NCBI GenBank assembly: GCA_013822285.1
Contig: PNKF01000004.1
Span: 1-40,469, forward strand
Direction: 5' to 3'
DNA length: 40,469 bases
Source of the DNA: Gemmatimonas sp.
Lineage (GTDB): Bacteria > Gemmatimonadota > Gemmatimonadetes > Gemmatimonadales > Gemmatimonadaceae
The notes below the pieces were generated by a model. It saw nothing but the letters and a program-made list of their open reading frames with translations. It did not search any database and had not been told where the DNA came from. The translations under genes were made by a program, and so were the position numbers. Below are positions 15,889-23,146 of this stretch, one piece after another (position 1 is the stretch's first letter; the number at the start of each line of letters is the position of its first letter).

Positions 15889-15972
15889 ATGTCGCGCCGC
15901 CGCCTCGCCACCACGACCTATTACTACACGCCCCGGATCCCGGGACGCGGAGTCCGAGCCGTGCGCGCCTAG
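15889..15972 (+). CDS. phhA leader peptide with three tandem Tyr codons
   Basis: A 27-codon frame from ATG to TAG between the promoter and phhA. Residues 8-14 read TTTYYYT; the Tyr codons TAT TAC TAC occupy 15919-15927, just before a set of mutually exclusive RNA helices. Three consecutive Tyr in a 27-residue peptide is far from chance and mirrors the regulatory codons of amino-acid-operon leader peptides. Translation would sense charged tRNA-Tyr: stalling at the Tyr codons covers RNA strand 1 and frees strand 2. No Shine-Dalgarno sequence is visible; leaderless initiation is likely. The peptide itself probably has no other role. Confidence 0.82.
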   Translation: MSRRRLATTTYYYTPRIPGRGVRAVRA

Positions 15973-16041
15973 CGACACACCAGCGCAACACCAGAGCTCG
16001 AGTTCCCCAGCGCCCCGTGGATCCTCCACGGGGCGCTTTTT
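15929..16041 (+). promoter_or_regulatory. Ribosome-mediated Tyr attenuator: pause, anti-terminator and terminator helices
   Basis: Four strands can be traced. Pause hairpin 1:2 pairs 15929-15936 with 15940-15947 (7 pairs, one C-A mismatch). Anti-terminator 2:3 pairs 15941-15948 with 16010-16017 (7 of 8) and continues with 15949-15959 against 15996-16006 (10 of 11, two G-U), leaving three bases bulged. Terminator 3:4 pairs 16009-16021 with 16025-16037 (13 perfect pairs). Strand 2 cannot be in 1:2 and 2:3 at once, nor strand 3 in 2:3 and 3:4. A ribosome stalled at the Tyr codons would mask strand 1, favour 2:3 and let transcription reach phhA. With ample Tyr-tRNA the ribosome runs to the stop at 15972 and the terminator forms. 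Confidence 0.8.
16009..16041 (+). terminator. Attenuator terminator before phhA
   Basis: A 13-bp perfect stem (16009-16021 with 16025-16037), a three-base loop and a run of five T (16037-16041) end 24 bases before the phhA ATG. Such a strong intrinsic terminator between a promoter and the gene it should express makes sense only as a conditional terminator. Confidence 0.93.
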
Positions 16042-16065
16042 GTCGTCCCTATCACCCAACGCGTC

Positions 16066-16881
16066 ATGTCAGCCTCACACCCGCATGCCCACGCACACCG
16101 CGCCGCCTCGGGCGATCGCCATCACGACGCCATCGCGCCCGTCGAGGCCGAGCTTCCGGAGTTCCGATCGCAGGACTACGGCCGCTACGACGCTGAAGCG
16201 CACGACGTGTGGCAGATCCTCTTCGCCCGTCGCATGGCCACGCTCGCCGACACCGCAAGCCAGGTCTTCCTCGACGGCATGGCGCGCATCGGCCTCGAGC
16301 CTGAGCGCGTGCCTGACCTGCGCGAGGTGAACCGCCGGCTCGACGCCAGCACGGGCTGGAACGCCGTTGGCGTGGACGGCTTCATTCCCGCCGAACAGTT
16401 CTTCCGCTGCCTCTCGCGCCGTCGCTTCCCGACCACGCTCATCGTGCGCCCGCGCGCCCAGCTCGACTACCTGCCCGAGCCCGACATCTTCCACGATGTC
16501 TTTGGCCACGTGCCGCTGCACGCCGATCCAGTCTTCGCCGACTTCCTCCAGCGATTCGGCGCCCTCGCGGCCGCCGCGCGCACGCCGGAAGAAACCACCC
16601 AGATGGCGCGCCTCTTCTGGTTCACCGTGGAGTTCGGCCTGATCCGCGAGCGCGGGGCCGTGCGCATCTACGGCAGCGGACTCATCTCCTCGCACGGCGA
16701 CGCGGCGAACGCGCTGGGGCCCAAGGTCGAGCGGCGGCCTTTCTCACTCGACGCCGTCATCAACCAGCCCTTCGCAATCGATCACTTCCAGGACGTGCTC
16801 TTCGTGGTCGAGCACTTCGATCAGCTCTTCGACGCCGTGGAAACGCTCACGCAACGTCAGCGGACGGTGCAGCGCGAATGA
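16066..16881 (+). CDS. phhA: Phenylalanine 4-monooxygenase
   Basis: Converts L-phenylalanine to L-tyrosine with O2 and a reduced pterin cofactor. The 271-residue protein has the monomeric bacterial length and lacks the regulatory ACT domain of animal enzymes. The iron-binding facial triad is visible: His143 and His148 in FHDVFGHVPLH, and Glu189 in FTVEFGLI. The pterin and substrate regions (TGWNAVGVDGFIPAEQFF, FPTTLIVRPRAQLDYLPEPD) are typical. The N-terminal 25 residues are His-rich and probably disordered. The gene stands alone; control by a Tyr-codon attenuator implies it is switched on when tyrosine is short, pointing to a biosynthetic role. No pterin-recycling gene is adjacent. Confidence 0.96.
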   Translation: MSASHPHAHAHRAASGDRHHDAIAPVEAELPEFRSQDYGRYDAEAHDVWQILFARRMATLADTASQVFLDGMARIGLEPERVPDLREVNRRLDASTGWNAVGVDGFIPAEQFFRCLSRRRFPTTLIVRPRAQLDYLPEPDIFHDVFGHVPLHADPVFADFLQRFGALAAAARTPEETTQMARLFWFTVEFGLIRERGAVRIYGSGLISSHGDAANALGPKVERRPFSLDAVINQPFAIDHFQDVLFVVEHFDQLFDAVETLTQRQRTVQRE

Positions 16882-16940
16882 GATGCGGCGGGAGACGTCG
16901 TGGTACCGGCACCCACCAAGACGGGCCTACCATGGGGCAC

Positions 16941-16978
16941 TTCCCAAACGCCCCCTTCTTAGCTATTCTGTTAGCTAA
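16941..16978 (+). promoter_or_regulatory. Promoter and operator-like repeats of the toxin-antitoxin operon
   Basis: TTCCCA (16941-16946), a 17-base spacer and TATTCT (16964-16969) form a plausible promoter. TTAGCTA (16959-16965) and TTAGCTAA (16971-16978, a perfect palindrome) are repeated around the -10. Antitoxins of this class repress their own operon, so these repeats are the likely operator. AGGGGG at 16981-16986 serves as ribosome-binding site. Confidence 0.6.
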
Positions 16979-16991
16979 TTAGGGGGCCTCA

Positions 16992-17222
16992 ATGAAAACC
17001 GTGACCATGCACGCCGCGAAGACCAATCTCTCGAAGCTCGTCGCTGCCGCCGAGGCGGGCGAGGAAGTCGTCATCTTGCGCGGCCGCACCCCCGTCGCGC
17101 GCCTCGTGGGATTGGACGTCGCACCGGCCCGCAGCTTCGGGGCGCTCAAGGACGTCGTGCAGGTGACGCCGGCATTCTTCGAGGCGCTGCCCGACGCCGA
17201 ACTCGACGCCTGGGAAGCCTGA
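16992..17222 (+). CDS. Phd/YefM-family antitoxin
   Basis: A 76-residue type II antitoxin. The N-terminal MKTVTMHAAKTNLSKLVAAAE followed by GEEVVILRGRTPVARLV is the Phd/YefM DNA-binding dimer domain. The acidic C-terminus (ALPDAELDAWEA) should wrap the toxin and block its active site. It is three bases from the PIN-domain gene, in the usual antitoxin-first order, and has its own promoter with repeated operator-like sequences. Confidence 0.92.
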   Translation: MKTVTMHAAKTNLSKLVAAAEAGEEVVILRGRTPVARLVGLDVAPARSFGALKDVVQVTPAFFEALPDAELDAWEA

Positions 17223-17225
17223 CGC

Positions 17226-17612
17226 GTGCGTGTCCTGCTCGACACGCACGCGCTGCTCTGGTGGCTGGCCGGCGACGACAAGCTCTCCACGCGCGCGCGG
17301 CGCACCATCGCGGACAGTCGCCATGAGGTCTTCGTGAGTGCGGCCTCCGCATGGGAGGTCGCGACCAAGCACCGCATCGGCAAGCTGCCCGGCGCGGGGC
17401 CGCTGGCCGTGGATTTCGCCCGTGAGGTCCGAAGGCAAGGCTTCATGTCCCTGCCGATCTCGCTCGAGCAGGCCCAGGTTGCCGGTGCCCTCCCCGGTGA
17501 CCACCGGGACCCCTTCGACCGCATGCTGATCGCACAGGCGCGCGAGGAACGCTTGGCGCTGGTTTCCGCCGAGTCGCTGTTCGACGACTACGGCGTCACG
17601 CGCATCTGGTAG
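17226..17612 (+). CDS. PIN-domain ribonuclease toxin (VapC-like)
   Basis: A 128-residue PIN domain. The acidic metal-binding residues are Asp6 (LLDTHALLWW), Glu44 (SAWEVATKHRIGKL), Asp95 and Asp98 (HRDPFDRMLIAQA), all intact, so it should be an active Mg-dependent RNase. The WEVATKHRIGKL text matches the subgroup that pairs with Phd-type antitoxins. It starts with GTG three bases after the antitoxin stop. The RNA target cannot be read from sequence. Its 3' end is 18 bases from the convergent CBS-transporter gene. Confidence 0.92.
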   Translation: MRVLLDTHALLWWLAGDDKLSTRARRTIADSRHEVFVSAASAWEVATKHRIGKLPGAGPLAVDFAREVRRQGFMSLPISLEQAQVAGALPGDHRDPFDRMLIAQAREERLALVSAESLFDDYGVTRIW

Positions 17613-17630
17613 CCCGCGACCGCAACTGCG

Positions 17631-18950
17631 TCAGCGGTCGGGGCGCCGCTCCACCAACGCCTCGCGCACGCCACGCCCGCGGAGCGTCAGCACCTCGATG
17701 CGCATCTCCTCGTACTCGACCACGTCCCCGACTTTCGCGGGGCGCCCGAGCAAGGCGAGCACGAGACCGCTCACCGACTCGACGTCGGGATGTTCGACCA
17801 CGGCGTTGATCGCCGCGCCGGCATCGAGGACGCGCACCGTCCCCGCCACGACGAACTTGCCGTCGCCGCGCGGACGGATCTCCGCCGGCGCCGAGGCATC
17901 CTCGGTGAGCTCGCCGACGACTTCCTCGATCAAGTCCTCGAGCGTGATGATGCCCGAGGTGCCGCCATGCTCGTCCATGACCACCACGAGCTGCGAGCGC
18001 TGCTGACGCATCGTCGCCAGCACCTGATCGGCCGTCATCGTCTCCGGCACGAAGGGCACCGGCCGCGCCGACAGACTGCGCACGAGCTGACCCGGCGCGA
18101 GCCCGCCGAGCAGATCCTTCACGTGTACCATGCCGACGATGTGGTCGAGATCGCCATCGATCACCGGATACCGCGAGTGCGGGGCATCGCGCAGCAGCTT
18201 CGCCACCTCGGCCGCACCGTCGGCGACGTCCACGCCCACCACGCGCACGCGCGGCACCATCACCTGCCCCGCGGTGAGATCGCCGAACTCCAGCAACTCC
18301 TGCACGACGGTCGCACTCTGCTTCTTCAGCAAGCCGCCCGCCGAGCTTTCGCGCACGATGTACGCGAGCTCATCCGGTGTGCGTACTGACTCAGCGCTCA
18401 TCTCTTGGCGCCGCACGCCGAACAGCGCGAGCGTCGCGTTACCGATGCCATTGAGCAGCACGACGAACGGAAACAGCAACAGCTGGAACCCCCGCATCAA
18501 CGGCGAGATCCACAGCACCGCGCGGTCCGCCTTCGCCAACGCGATGCTCTTCGGCACCATCTCGCCGACGACGATATGCACGTAGGTCAGCACGGCGATC
18601 GCGCCGATGCTGCCCAAGGTATGCGCGGCGATCCATCGCCCAGCGCCTAGCGCCTCGAACTTGAGCGAGAGCCACTCCGCGAGCAGGTGCTCGCCATACA
18701 TGCCGAGGCCCAGCGAGGCCAGCGTGATGCCGAGCTGGGCGGTCGCGATGAAGCGGTCGACCTCGCGCGGATCCGAGACGATGCGCCGCACCAGGCGCGC
18801 CGCGCGATTGCCGCCGTTCGCCAGGCGATCGATCGTCGCACGCGGCGCGCCGACGATCGCGAACTCCGCCGCGACGAACAAGCCGTTCGCGAGCACCAAC
18901 GCAATCACGATGAGTGTCGGCCCGAGGGCCGCCATGAGGCCCTCAGTCAT
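17631..18950 (-). CDS. CNNM/CorC-type membrane protein with CBS domains, copy 2
   Basis: A 439-residue protein: DUF21/CNNM transmembrane domain (about 1-200, with VLANGLFVAAEFAIVGAPR and VHIVVGEMVPKSIAL), a pair of CBS domains (about 215-340, with VMVPRVRVVGVD, SRYPVIDGDLDHIVGMVHVK and VVVMDEHGGTSGIITLEDLIEE), and a C-terminal CorC_HlyC domain. Relatives move or sense Mg2+ and other divalent cations. The ATG at 18950 overlaps the previous gene by eight bases, so translation is coupled. It is a diverged paralogue of that gene; tandem copies may form a heteromer, which is an inference. Confidence 0.92.
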   Translation of the reverse strand: MTEGLMAALGPTLIVIALVLANGLFVAAEFAIVGAPRATIDRLANGGNRAARLVRRIVSDPREVDRFIATAQLGITLASLGLGMYGEHLLAEWLSLKFEALGAGRWIAAHTLGSIGAIAVLTYVHIVVGEMVPKSIALAKADRAVLWISPLMRGFQLLLFPFVVLLNGIGNATLALFGVRRQEMSAESVRTPDELAYIVRESSAGGLLKKQSATVVQELLEFGDLTAGQVMVPRVRVVGVDVADGAAEVAKLLRDAPHSRYPVIDGDLDHIVGMVHVKDLLGGLAPGQLVRSLSARPVPFVPETMTADQVLATMRQQRSQLVVVMDEHGGTSGIITLEDLIEEVVGELTEDASAPAEIRPRGDGKFVVAGTVRVLDAGAAINAVVEHPDVESVSGLVLALLGRPAKVGDVVEYEEMRIEVLTLRGRGVREALVERRPDR

Positions 18951-20259
18951 CGCCCACCTCCGCCACCTTCGGCGTCGCGACGAGCCATTCCACCGCGCGA
19001 CCGCGCAGCTTCTCGACTTCGATGCGGACGCCATCGACATCGAGCACATCGCCAGCCACCGGCAGTCGACCCAAGCGTTCCATCACCAGGCCACCGACGG
19101 TGTAGGCATCGGCCTCCCAATGCACGCCCACCCACTGCGTGGCCTCGTCGAGCCGCAACGCGCCCGGCAGACGCACGCGGCCGTCGGCGAGGCGCTGCGG
19201 AGCATTCTCCTTCGGCTTGAACTCGTCGCCGGTCTCGCCGAGGAGTTCATCGAGCAGATCGCCGACCGTGATCAGGCCCGCCGTGCCGCCGAACTCGTCG
19301 GCTACGATGGCCAGCGCCTTGCGTTCCGCACGCAGGCGTTCGAGCAGGCGATCGACGGCCATGGTCTCCGGCACCACCAGCACCGGCGTGATGACGTCGC
19401 GCAGTGACGTCGGGGGCTCGGTGCCTTCGATCAGACGCCGCACGACATCGCGCACGTGCAACACGCCGACCACATGGTCGAGCGTCTCCTCATAGACGGG
19501 CAGTCGCGAGAACGGCGTGCGGCGCAGCACGTCGACCACTTCAGGCCACGGCGTGTCCTCGGCGATGCCGACCACGCGCGTGCGCGGCACCATCAACTCG
19601 CCGACCGTTCGCATGCCGAGGCGCAGTGCCTCGCGCAGCCGCTGCGACTCCTGCGGGTCGAGCTGTCCACCCTCACGGCTCTCGGCGATGAGATACTCGA
19701 TCTCCGTCGGCGAGTGGATGTGGGCGTGGCCATGCGTCGGCATCCGCAGCGCGCGGAGGATGGCCGCGCCGCTGCCGTTGAGCAGCGAGATGGGCCAGCG
19801 CATGAGTTTCAGCGACGCCAGCAGCGGCAGCACCGTCCAGCGCGCGGTGCGCGTCGGGAACTGCAGCGCCAAGGACTTCGGCACCAACTCCCCGATCACC
19901 ATCTGCAGGACGGTGAGCAGGACAAGCACGACGATCGCCGCCGCACTCTGCGCCGTGGCGTCTTGCAGATCGCCCAAGCGCGCGAAGATCGGGGCGAGGT
20001 CCACGGCGAGCGTCGCCTGTGCGTAGGCGCCCAGCACCAGCGACGAAATCGTGATGCCGACCTGACAGGCGGCGATGTAGCGGTCCAGCGCGATGCCGTC
20101 ATTGAGGACGGCCAGCATGCGCGCGGCGAGTCGGTCACCCTCCTCCGCCATCTGCTGCAAGCGGCTGCGCCGCACGCTCACCGCCGAGAACTCGGCGGCC
20201 ACGTAGAGGGCGTTGACCAGGATCAATGCGACGAGGACCGCCGCGACGACCAGACTCAT
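18943..20259 (-). CDS. CNNM/CorC-type membrane protein with CBS domains, copy 1
   Basis: A 438-residue protein with the same architecture as its downstream neighbour: DUF21/CNNM membrane domain (VNALYVAAEFSAVSVRRSR, MVIGELVPKSLAL), CBS pair (LMVPRTRVVGIAED, SRLPVYEETLDHVVGVLHVRD, AIVADEFGGTAGLITVGDLLDE) and C-terminal CorC_HlyC domain with LPGALRLDEA. Likely role is divalent cation export or magnesium homeostasis at the inner membrane. The ATG at 20259 was chosen because the first membrane helix starts there; eleven in-frame codons upstream are not family-like. It lies 64 bases after tRNA-Gly on the same strand. Confidence 0.92.
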   Translation of the reverse strand: MSLVVAAVLVALILVNALYVAAEFSAVSVRRSRLQQMAEEGDRLAARMLAVLNDGIALDRYIAACQVGITISSLVLGAYAQATLAVDLAPIFARLGDLQDATAQSAAAIVVLVLLTVLQMVIGELVPKSLALQFPTRTARWTVLPLLASLKLMRWPISLLNGSGAAILRALRMPTHGHAHIHSPTEIEYLIAESREGGQLDPQESQRLREALRLGMRTVGELMVPRTRVVGIAEDTPWPEVVDVLRRTPFSRLPVYEETLDHVVGVLHVRDVVRRLIEGTEPPTSLRDVITPVLVVPETMAVDRLLERLRAERKALAIVADEFGGTAGLITVGDLLDELLGETGDEFKPKENAPQRLADGRVRLPGALRLDEATQWVGVHWEADAYTVGGLVMERLGRLPVAGDVLDVDGVRIEVEKLRGRAVEWLVATPKVAEVGDD

Positions 20260-20323
20260 ACAAGTGGGAAATGAGAAGGTCCCTGCGGCCACCGGCCATA
20301 GGGACCCCTTCAGGACCTGCCAG

Positions 20324-20396
20324 AGCGGGCGATGGGGTTCGAACCCACGACATCCAGCTTGGGAAGCTGGCGCTCTACCAACTGAGCTACGCCCGC
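20324..20396 (-). tRNA. tRNA-Gly (anticodon CCC)
   Basis: A complete 73-base cloverleaf. The acceptor GCGGGCG (20396-20390) pairs with CGCCCGC (20331-20325), with discriminator T as usual for glycine. The D-arm is GCTC...GAGC, and the anticodon arm CCAGC-TTCCCAA-GCTGG gives anticodon CCC. The T-arm GTGGG-TTCGAAC-CCCAT has a G-T pair at its base. CCA is not encoded. Confidence 0.97.
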
Positions 20397-20439
20397 GTGT
20401 CTCGGAACTTACCCCCCCGCGGGGGCGGCATCAAGCCGC

Positions 20440-20468
20440 GTGACGCAAGTAGTTGCGGGCGTTAGACT
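20440..20468 (+). promoter_or_regulatory. Putative promoter with leaderless start, CoA-transferase gene
   Basis: GTGACG (20440-20445), a 17-base spacer and TAGACT (20463-20468) resemble a sigma-70 promoter. The -10 ends seven bases before the ATG at 20476, so the mRNA should start at or very near the start codon; no Shine-Dalgarno sequence is seen. Confidence 0.5.
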
Positions 20469-20475
20469 TCCCCGC

Positions 20476-21750
20476 ATGACGCTGCCTTCGACTTGGTCCG
20501 CCGCCGCCGGCTCTCCCGACGACGTAGTCAAGCACATCCGCTCCGGCATGCACGTCTTCGTGCACGGCTCGGCCGCCACGCCGCACCCGCTGCTACAGGC
20601 GCTGTGCCGCCGTTCGGATCTCGAGAACGTCACGCTGTACCACCTGCACACGGACGGACCCGCGCCCTGGATGGCCCCCGAAATGACGGGGCGTTTCCGG
20701 GGCGTCTCGCTGTTCACCGGCCCCTCGCAGCGTGAGCCGGTGAATGCCGGGCGCGCCGACTACGTCCCGATCTTCCTCTCCGACGTGCCCGGCTTGTTCA
20801 CCAGCGGCATCGTGAAGCTCGATGCCGCCATCGTGCAGCTCTCGACGCCCGACCGCCACGGCCGCTGCTCACTGGGCACGGCGGTGGATGCCGCGCGCGC
20901 CGCGGTCGATAGCGCAGCGCTGGTGCTCGCCGAGATCAACGCGCAGATGCCACGCACGCACGGCAACACCGCCGTCGCGCTGAACAAGCTGACGGCGTTC
21001 ACGACGTCCGACCGTCCGCTGCCCGAACACAAGCCAGGCGACGAGTCTCCGGAGATCGCGCGCATCGGCGAGCTCGTCGCCGAACTCATCGAGGACGGCT
21101 CCACCTTGCAGATGGGCATCGGGGCGATTCCCGACGCCGTGCTTTCGCGACTCGGCAATCGCCAGCACCTCGGCGTGCACACCGAGATGTTCTCCGATCG
21201 CCTGGTGGACCTCTACCACAGCGGCGCCATCACCAACGACCTCAAGTCTTTCGCCCGCGGTCGCATCGTCACGTCCTTCGTGCTCGGCTCGAAGAAGGTC
21301 TTCGATTTCGTGCACGACAACTCTGCGGTCCAGTTCGAAGGCTGCGATTACACGAACGACACCGGCCGCATCGGCCGCAATCCGAAGGTCGTGGCCATCA
21401 ACTCGGCGCTGCAGGTGGACCTCACCGGACAGGTCTGCGCGGACTCGATCGGCACGCGCATCTACTCGGGCATCGGCGGGCAGATGGACTTCATCCGCGG
21501 CGCGGCGCGCTCGCCCGGCGGCAAGCCGATCATCGCCCTGCCTAGCACGGCGGCGAAAGGGACCGTCTCGCGCATCGCGCCGGTGCTCGATGAAGGCGCG
21601 GGTGTGGTCACCACGCGTGGCCATGTGCATTGGGTCGTCACGGAGTTCGGCGCGGTCAACCTGCACGGACGGTCGCTGCGGGAGCGGAAGGAGTTGCTGA
21701 TCTCGATTGCGCACCCGGACTTCAGGGCAGAGTTGCAGCGCGCCCGATAA
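20476..21750 (+). CDS. Acetyl-CoA hydrolase/transferase family protein
   Basis: A 424-residue class I CoA-transferase, closest by eye to 4-hydroxybutyrate or acetate CoA-transferases. The HTEMFSDRLVDL stretch holds the glutamate that forms the glutamyl-CoA thioester, and GIGGQMDFIRGAARS with the preceding ADSIG are the CoA-binding loops; GIGAIPDAV is also typical. It moves CoA between short acyl groups, or hydrolyses acetyl-CoA, in the cytoplasm. The substrate cannot be fixed from sequence and the gene stands alone. The ATG at 20476 is chosen over a GTG 36 bases upstream because the latter would sit in the -35 element. Confidence 0.9.
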   Translation: MTLPSTWSAAAGSPDDVVKHIRSGMHVFVHGSAATPHPLLQALCRRSDLENVTLYHLHTDGPAPWMAPEMTGRFRGVSLFTGPSQREPVNAGRADYVPIFLSDVPGLFTSGIVKLDAAIVQLSTPDRHGRCSLGTAVDAARAAVDSAALVLAEINAQMPRTHGNTAVALNKLTAFTTSDRPLPEHKPGDESPEIARIGELVAELIEDGSTLQMGIGAIPDAVLSRLGNRQHLGVHTEMFSDRLVDLYHSGAITNDLKSFARGRIVTSFVLGSKKVFDFVHDNSAVQFEGCDYTNDTGRIGRNPKVVAINSALQVDLTGQVCADSIGTRIYSGIGGQMDFIRGAARSPGGKPIIALPSTAAKGTVSRIAPVLDEGAGVVTTRGHVHWVVTEFGAVNLHGRSLRERKELLISIAHPDFRAELQRAR

Positions 21751-21811
21751 GTGGGAGATGTGGGACGGGGACGAGGGCGGAGATGGAGAGAGGCAAATGG
21801 GGGAGAGGGGC

Positions 21812-21858
21812 TTGACAGCCTGAGCCCACACAGGCAGTGTATTGCAACACCAATACAC
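21812..21858 (+). promoter_or_regulatory. Promoter and GntR operator of the ABC-transporter operon
   Basis: A consensus -35 TTGACA (21812-21817) is followed at 19 bases by GTGTAT (21837-21842) as a -10 candidate. This overlaps the perfect inverted repeat GTGTATTG-CAACAC-CAATACAC (21837-21858). Symmetric GT...AC half-sites are usual for GntR regulators, and the repeat lies directly upstream of the GntR gene, so it should be its autoregulatory operator. Confidence 0.8.
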
Positions 21859-21866
21859 CGCCCACC

Positions 21867-22244
21867 ATGTTCAGTCGCATCGACCCGCGAAGCCCCGTCC
21901 CGATCTATGCGCAAATCGCAGATCGGGTGCGCGTGGCCATCGCCGCCGGGGACCTGAAGGAAGGCGACGCCCTGCCCTCCGTGCGCGCGCTCGCCGCTGA
22001 GCTGCGCGTCAACCCCGCCACCATCGTGCAGGCGTACCGCGCGCTCGAACGCGAATCGATCGTCGAGCTGCGCCAGGGCGCCGGCACCTTCATCGCCCCG
22101 ATCGGCGCCGAGACGAAGACGCGTGAGCGCGGTGCCGCCGCGCGCCGCCTCGTGCGCGAGATGCTCGCCGAGGCGACGCGCCTCGGCCTGACCCCGCGTG
22201 ACGTCCGCGTCGCGCTCGACAAAGAACTCCCGGAGGACGCGTGA
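21867..22244 (+). CDS. GntR-family transcriptional regulator, YtrA subfamily
   Basis: A 125-residue regulator: the winged-helix GntR domain (PVPIYAQIADRVRVAIAAGD, LPSVRALAAELRVNPATIVQAYRALE, GAGTFIAP) is followed by a short helical dimerisation tail of about 50 residues without a ligand-binding domain. That short tail defines the YtrA subgroup, which usually controls the ABC transporter encoded next to it, as here. The ATG at 21867 excludes the operator from the coding sequence. It overlaps the ATPase gene by four bases (GTGA). Confidence 0.93.
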   Translation: MFSRIDPRSPVPIYAQIADRVRVAIAAGDLKEGDALPSVRALAAELRVNPATIVQAYRALERESIVELRQGAGTFIAPIGAETKTRERGAAARRLVREMLAEATRLGLTPRDVRVALDKELPEDA

Positions 22245-23146
22245 CCGACGCCATCCGCATTCGCGACCTGCAGTGGAAGGCCGATCGCGAATTCGCCATC
22301 CGTGACCTCTCGATGCGCGTGCCGACTGGCGCCATCTATGGATTCCTCGGCCCCAATGGCTCGGGTAAGACGAGCACCATCCGCTGCCTGCTCGGCATGC
22401 AAGCGCCGCACGGCGGCAGCATCGAAGTCCTCGGCCACGCCATGCCCGCCAAGGCGCCGCTCGCGCTGGCGCGTATCGGCTACGTGCCGGAGCGGCTGCA
22501 CCTGTACAGCCGCCTCACGGTCGAGGAAAGCATCCGCTTTCACGCGACCTTCTTTCCCAGCTTCGACAACACCGAGGCGGAACGACTGCGCAAGCGCTTC
22601 TCGCTGCGCGAGACGCAGACGGTCAGCGCGCTCTCCAAGGGTGAAGCAGGCAAGCTCATGATGCTGCTCGCTCTCGCCCAGCGCCCGGAGCTGCTGGTGC
22701 TGGATGAGCCGACCGACGGTTTGGATCCCGTGATCCGCCGCGACGTGCTCTCGGCCCTGGTGGAATTCGTCGAGGCCAAGCAGGCCACGGTCCTCATCTC
22801 CTCGCACCTCGTGCACGAGCAAGAGCGCATCTGCGACTGGGTCGGCGTGATGGATGGCGGCCGCTTGGTCGCCGAGATGCCGATGCAGGAGTTCCGCTCG
22901 GGGATCAAGCGCCTGCGAGTCTCCGGCTATGCGGTCAGCACGGCGCCCTTCCCCTGCACGCTGCTCTCGAAGGGCCCGAGCGGCGCACACCTCGAGACCT
23001 GGGTGGTGCGCGGTTGGCAGCCAGACATGAAGGATTGGTTCGTCCGCGCCGGCGCTGAGCTGCGCGACGTGGAGGACTTGGATCTCGAAGAAAGCTTTGT
23101 CGAACTGCTGAGCGGCGCGCGCGCCGCCGCCGTGGAGGCCCGCTGA
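22241..23146 (+). CDS. ABC transporter ATP-binding protein
   Basis: A 301-residue ATPase with Walker A (GPNGSGKTS), Q-loop region, signature ALSKGEAGK, Walker B LLVLDEP and the H-loop histidine in ISSHLVHEQE. The C-terminal 85 residues form an accessory domain as in YtrB/NatA-like ATPases. It energises the membrane protein encoded next. The substrate is unknown; YtrA-linked exporters often respond to cell-wall-active or membrane-active compounds. It starts with GTG overlapping the regulator's stop codon. Confidence 0.95.
   Translation: MTDAIRIRDLQWKADREFAIRDLSMRVPTGAIYGFLGPNGSGKTSTIRCLLGMQAPHGGSIEVLGHAMPAKAPLALARIGYVPERLHLYSRLTVEESIRFHATFFPSFDNTEAERLRKRFSLRETQTVSALSKGEAGKLMMLLALAQRPELLVLDEPTDGLDPVIRRDVLSALVEFVEAKQATVLISSHLVHEQERICDWVGVMDGGRLVAEMPMQEFRSGIKRLRVSGYAVSTAPFPCTLLSKGPSGAHLETWVVRGWQPDMKDWFVRAGAELRDVEDLDLEESFVELLSGARAAAVEAR

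Noticed and set aside
15972-16066. T-box riboswitch upstream of phhA
   Set aside because: There is no T-box consensus (AGGGUGG...ACCGCG) or specifier stem; the tandem Tyr codons in an open frame explain the terminator better.
20411-20422. Palindrome CCCCCGCGGGGG upstream of the CoA-transferase gene as an operator
   Set aside because: Short, pure GC and expected by chance in this composition; no link to the promoter position.
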